This document shows positions 59,550-64,000 of a stretch of 64,000 nt of DNA, piece by piece. The notes beneath the pieces were generated by a model, which made no database searches, was not told the origin of the DNA, and saw only the letters and a list, made by a program, of their open reading frames with translations. The position numbers and the translations under genes were made by a program. The stretch's first letter is position 1; every line of letters starts with the position of its first letter. Source of the stretch: Cryoendolithus antarcticus (Eukaryota; Ascomycota; Dothideomycetes; Cladosporiales; Cladosporiaceae); contig NAJO01000076.1 of NCBI GenBank assembly GCA_002077065.1, positions 1-64,000 on the forward strand, read 5' to 3'.

Positions 59550-62288
59550 ATGCCCAAGGTGCTGGAGTACACGCCCGCCTGGCTTTCACGCGGTGAAGGG
59601 TCGCAAGCTGGGTTCGATCTGTTCAGGCAGGATGGTAAAGCGCATTCAGAGGGAGAAGACGGCGACAGATCGAGACGGACGATCGCGCATCGAGGGACGG
59701 AGGTCTTCGTAGCAGTGGGCAAGGTAGTCAGATGGGCCGACTTGCGCTTGTTGAAAGATGCACATGAGTCGAAACATGGACACCAGGATGACGGGTACAG
59801 GGTGAGCACTCATGCCCAAGTGTAGAAGTGGATTAGAGCTTACAGATCCGACTAGATCCTCAAGACGCCCGCCGCCTTTGACATCACCACCATCTCAGTC
59901 TCACCAGATGGCTCTCTAATCGCCATCGTCACGGCTCACACGTGCCACGTCGGCATCCTCCCAACCTCAGCACACCTCCGTAGCGGCGAGACGTCGCCTC
60001 TCCGCCTCCGCGCTTTCCAGGTTGGACCTACAGCGCACGTCCTCGAGCAGGCACCCATCACCACCGCACTCTGGCACCCGCTGTCCAAGCCTGGTGTTCC
60101 CAGCCTGTTGACTGTGACGAAGGATGCCTGCGTCCGCCTCTGGGAGCTTGATATCGACAATCGCCACTCCTTCGACGAGCCAAGCATTGCCGTAGACTTG
60201 AAGAAGCTAGGCAATGCGACATCGACGGCGACAGATCTGAGCGCTAGCAAGTATGGTGCTAAGCAGGGATTCAGCCCAGACGAGGTCGAGATGCAGGTTG
60301 CTGCGGCCTGCTTCGGTGGCTCCGGAGCTGCAGATGAGCATGCTTGGTCTGGTATGACGCTCTGGGTGGCGATGACTGAGGGTGATGTGTATGCGCTTTG
60401 CCCGTTCTTGCCCAGCCAATTCACGCTGCAGGACTCTGCGTTGCCTGGCTTGACCACTGCTGTCGTGGCGAAGACACGTGCTTTGACCAGTGATGTTGAG
60501 GCGACTGAGAGTGAGAAGAAGAAGTTGGGCTCACAGTCGAAGTGGCTGGCAGACTTGGACGAGCAAGAGCCCACCACTCTGATCGACGACACAACATTCG
60601 AGAGGAACGACGTCTACTCCAGGCCAGCGAAATTTGCATCCATTCCCAGACTACAGGGACCTTTCAGACTGTCGCCTGAGCCCGACTTCGGCGAGATCAC
60701 CGACATTCACGTTGTCGCGCCGTTGATCGATCAGAGCGAGCTGTACGAAGAATTTGGAGACGAAGACGAGGTCGAAAACGAGGGTCTGAGCGTGTCCATC
60801 ATCTGTCTCGCCACCAACGCCGGCAAAGTGCATGTCTGTCTCGACCTTGACGGTGTCGAAGCCGAGTGGCTGCCTGCTAAGCGCAGTCGATCATTCGCTC
60901 TCGACGATGTGGACGATGACAAGGACCTGCTACTCTTCGAGACGTTCGACTTGGTGACTGCAGATGTCGATACATTTCACTGTGCTTTCACAGCGTCGCC
61001 GAGCGACCGCTACGAAGTGTTTGTCACTTCACCGGCTGGCACCCACACCCTCGACTTCAACCCCTGGATATTCGGTCTCGAAGCCGAGCTCAGGTATCCT
61101 CACGACGAAGGCAGCGCACTTCGGCTCGAGAACCTCCTGGACTCCACCTCCACCCTGGTCGACCATCCTCTCGCGCTCTCTTCCCCACCGACAAGCACAG
61201 CAATAGCCCTCCTCGACTCGACCATTGGTTTCTTCCTCCTCACCTCAAACCCCTCGGGCCCAGTAGCAGCGACCCTAGACCTCCCCCACGCGCCCCAAAA
61301 CCCATATTCCCCGACCCTTCTCGCCCTCCCCGCACCAACACCACGCGAACCCTATCAACCGCCCGCAACTTTCTACACCCTGTCCACTCTACCCCAGCTC
61401 CTCAAATCCAACCCTGCGACGCTGAAGCAACGCCTGCAATTCACCCCCTCAACCCTCCAAACCCTGACAGAAGCTCACCGCGTCCTCTCACACGAAACGC
61501 ACAACCTCGCTCTGTCGGCCGCAGACCTCTTCCGCCGCATCGAGCGCCTGCGCTCCGAACTTATTGATCAAGTTTCTTCTGTCCGCAACCTGTCAAACCG
61601 AGTCGACACCCTGACCGGCGCGGACGACAGCGCGGATTTTAGTCGCTCGATCGGTCCAGCTGAAGACGGCGGTGACGGCATCGTGGAGGACGCAAAGATT
61701 GTGGGAAGTGAGAGGATTGAGCAGCGCGTTTTGGCAGCTGTGGGCGCTAATAAAGGACTTGAGGAGAGGGTTGAGGAGGTGCGACGTAAGATTGGCAAGT
61801 TGGGTGGGGGAGGAGGGAAATTGACGAGACGGGAGGAGATGTTTGGGAAGGAGGTTAGGAGGTTGGAGGGGATGATTGGTGGGGAGAGGAAAGGTGATGG
61901 TGGTGCTGAGGCGGAGCGTGGAGACGGGGCTGTGACGCCGCCGATCAAGCCAGGGGCGTTATTGAGGTTGCCGAATAGTCCGGGGGAACTTGCTAAAAGG
62001 GAAGCCGCACCGGCTGAGGCTGCGAAACAGGTACCTGAGGTTGACGGTCAGAGTCTTACTGCACGGTTGTCGGCTATCGAGGATTTGCGTGAGCGGCTGG
62101 ACAAGGAGGTCGAGGACGCCTTGGGACGTTTGCAGAGCGCTAGCGAGGATAACGGGAGAGCGAGCAGGAGTGGCGTGGCGAGCGAGTGGAAGAAGAGGGA
62201 GATGAGCCGGGTTATGGCGCTCATGGAGAGGGAGGAGGCACTGATCGAAGCCGTGACTGGTAGGCTGAGCGCTCTCGGCGGTCTGTGA
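59550..62288 (+). CDS. NUP82: Nucleoporin Nup82/Nup88-like
   Basis: Two exons (59550-59801, 59856-62288) give 894 aa. The 54-bp intron ends at the second of two close acceptors; only GACTAG at 59855 keeps the frame (joining DDGYR to ILKTPAAFDITTISVSPDG). The start MPKVLEYTPAWL has one upstream in-frame ATG (59532). The first half is a beta-propeller (ITTALWHPLSKPGVPSLLTV, then KDACVRLWELD). The second half, from about residue 560, is helical and coiled-coil (AADLFRRIERLRSELIDQV, then further charged helices). This order is that of Nup82/Nup88, a cytoplasmic-face pore component that anchors Nup159 and Nsp1 for mRNA export. A Gly/Glu low-complexity stretch (about 640-680) interrupts the helices. 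Confidence 0.85.
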
Positions 62289-62956
62289 GAGCCAGTACAG
62301 CAATTATGCCTGTGCGCTACATTACTATCCCGCCGTCCTTCTACTCCTTCACGGTCGACCCGTGAACAAGGCTCCATCGCTTTCCACCCCACGATTTCGC
62401 ATTATGAAGACACTAAACAGAGGCGGAGCTGTAAGCGTGTGTGCGGCACAGCAAGCACCCCTGGCGCTTCTCGATGCACGACTACTATATACTGCGGCAC
62501 AGCTTCCCCTGGCGCATCTCGATGCATGCTCTGCCTCAGACCTCATCTATCGTGCTTCCACAGCCACCCACTCTCCCTTGCACTTACTGAAGCGACTGAA
62601 CTTTGCGGTCTCAGGTTCGTCGTGCTTCATCTGGTATGTGCTGCTGCGGCAGTCGCGTACGCGTGGCAGCTATGCTGAAGTCTATCGACAGGTGGTAGTG
62701 TCTGCAAGCATGCCAGGCTATGCGGTGCTGTGCTGTGCCGCGCACCGAAGGTCTCAGTATGCTGCCTGTGTGTACCTGGAAGCAGTGCCTGGAAGTCAGG
62801 AATAGGTTTCTCATGGCACAAGTGCTCAGCCTCGAAGTCGCAGCCACGCTGCCATATGTATGGACTCGTGACCATACAACAGTCAGATACAGCACTGTGA
62901 GTGTCTTCTCCCTCTCTCTCTCTCTCTCTCTCTCTCATCCAACGTCCTTCCTCAAG
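62289..62956. other. Intergenic region and leader
   Basis: 668 bp upstream of the last gene. The frames here run on from both sides. Two related stretches (ccctggcgcttctcgatgca near 62460, ccctggcgcatctcgatgca near 62507) form a direct repeat about 48 bp apart. A CT microsatellite lies near the end. Confidence 0.45.
62912..62936. repeat. CT dinucleotide microsatellite
   Basis: About 12 uninterrupted CT units, ending some 20 bp before the likely ATG at 62957. It is probably in the 5' leader of the following gene. Variation in length between strains is likely. Confidence 0.85.
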
Positions 62957-63895
62957 ATGCCGTACATGTACTCCGTGTCACACTTCTACTCTCGTGACCC
63001 GAAAGAGTTACTTGGCGTGGTCAACCCGGACACGGCTACTATCTCCTGCGTCGGTCATGCTCCATCTAAGCACCGACGCTGCCGAGTGGCGATCACGAGA
63101 CATAACGTTGACGCAGCTCATGTCGTCCTCGGTAAGTTATCTCGACCCGGCCTCGCTTCTGCTGAAGTCAAGAAGCTCCTACTATCACTAGCTGGGTACA
63201 CATTATGCCGACGATGGCACCAAGACCAGGCGCAGGAAATGGCGAATCAATGGTTTCCGATCTTCATGTCTGCCGGGAACTGGGACAACCAAGACGACTC
63301 GGATGACGAGATCAACGACAGGAACGCTTCGGGAGACGAAGACGATGCCGAGATTGATGAGCTCCGTCTACAGCTCCGTGCCCTAATCGCTAGGAAGCGG
63401 AATGCTAGGCCACCCCCAGACGCCACCTATGAAGGCGCACAGGCCTATGCTGAGGCACTAGTCTGGCCACAGCGTACTCGGGAAGCAAATGAGAAGTGCC
63501 GTGCTGAACGCGCTCGCACGGTGGAGGCGTCTCGTCATGCCGAAGCAACTCGTAGAGCAGAGAAGATTCGTCTTGCAGAAGAAGCTCGGGTTGGAGAGGA
63601 AGCTAGGCTAGCTCTAGAGGCTCGTTCGGCGGAAGACGCTTGTCTGGCGGAAGCTGCTCGAGAAGCAGCCGGAGAACAACGCCGGAAGGTTGAACACCAG
63701 GCCGAGTGTGAGCGGGAGAAGCAAGAGGTGGAGGTCCGGGCTGGTACAGAATGCAACCGGCTGGCTAAAGAAACGGCGGAGCAGTATCGCCGGGATGGCG
63801 ACTGGATGGTGCAGGAAGTACACCACGTCGAGGCACATCCATGGCGTAACGCCTGGACCCGTTGCACGGTGGCATTCGGCAAGATCCTGTGCTAA
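62957..63895 (+). CDS. Hypothetical protein with CR motif and long charged helix
   Basis: 312 aa from the ATG at 62957 (MPYMYSVSHFYSRDPKELLG). The frame is open to 62720 but passes through the CT repeat, so an upstream start is unlikely. The first part contains CVGHAPSKHRRCRVAI, a C-x9-CR motif I associate with many lineage-expanded fungal proteins. An acidic stretch follows (DDSDDEINDRNASGDEDDAE). The second half is a nearly continuous Ala/Arg/Glu helix (AEATRRAEKIRLAEEARVGE and onward), predicted as a single alpha helix or coiled coil. No function is assignable. It ends in KILC. Confidence 0.6.
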   Translation: MPYMYSVSHFYSRDPKELLGVVNPDTATISCVGHAPSKHRRCRVAITRHNVDAAHVVLGKLSRPGLASAEVKKLLLSLAGYTLCRRWHQDQAQEMANQWFPIFMSAGNWDNQDDSDDEINDRNASGDEDDAEIDELRLQLRALIARKRNARPPPDATYEGAQAYAEALVWPQRTREANEKCRAERARTVEASRHAEATRRAEKIRLAEEARVGEEARLALEARSAEDACLAEAAREAAGEQRRKVEHQAECEREKQEVEVRAGTECNRLAKETAEQYRRDGDWMVQEVHHVEAHPWRNAWTRCTVAFGKILC

Positions 63896-64000
63896 ATCGC
63901 AAGCCATGGCAGAGGAGCTCGGGGATATGCTCACCTGCTCACCAAGGCAGGGGAGATGGCTTGTTGTAGTGCAGATGCTGTAGAGGAGGTCTTTGAGAAT

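Noticed and set aside
59845..59856. First of two acceptors (TTACAG) for the NUP82 intron
   Set aside because: It shifts the frame and loses LKTPAAFD; the next acceptor, GACTAG, keeps phase 0.

Overview
The window is nuclear DNA from a filamentous ascomycete (Pezizomycotina). The genes are compact and carry short introns of about 50-130 bp, with GT(A/G)NGN donors, CTAAC/CTGAC-type branch sites and CAG/TAG acceptors. The gene content is typical of moulds: neutral trehalase, a RACK1/CPC-2 gene, an Sfp/NpgA-type phosphopantetheinyl transferase, PdxT and fungal BTB proteins. A dothideomycete of the Mycosphaerella type is my best guess from protein style, but I could not test it. I rebuilt exon structures by hand from splice sites, reading-frame phase and family conservation. 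No tRNA, rRNA, CRISPR array or intact transposon was seen.

Layout. 0.4-7.8 kb: a PNPOx-like split-barrel flavoprotein (+), a large PPR-like organellar protein (-), a small single-pass membrane protein with a PPxY motif (+), and the mitochondrial import receptor Tom70 (-). 8.2-16.6 kb: neutral trehalase (-) with an unusual open frame after its stop codon, then a large Lys/Ala-rich protein with a Cys-pair motif (+). 17.4-24.9 kb: a PH-C2-RasGAP protein of Bud2 type (-) and RACK1 (+), whose second intron holds a U24-type C/D snoRNA. 25.6-29.0 kb: a GFA/CENP-V enzyme (+), TFIIH subunit Tfb5 (-) divergent from a small Cox7-type subunit (+), and a BTB protein (-). 29.0-33.6 kb is a gene-poor stretch.

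33.6-44.0 kb: a secreted metallophosphatase/5'-nucleotidase (+), then an NTF2/SnoaL-like protein (-), an NmrA-like reductase (-, apparently frameshifted) and an FAD monooxygenase (+). The last three look like a small tailoring or catabolic group. They are followed by a leucine-rich protein (-) and a flavoprotein reductase lacking an FMN domain (-). 45.2-49.1 kb holds the most unusual gene: one 1304-aa protein joining a HeLo-like segment, a pseudokinase, an Ala/His-rich helix and a trypsin-like protease with a visible H-D-S set. I regard it as a candidate cell-death or self-recognition protein.

49.4-63.9 kb is mostly housekeeping: a CCDC97-like protein, Tudor-SN, a small membrane protein, a PPTase, PdxT/SNO (vitamin B6), cap-binding subunit Cbc2 and nucleoporin Nup82. 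It ends with a lineage-type protein that has a CR motif and a long charged helix.
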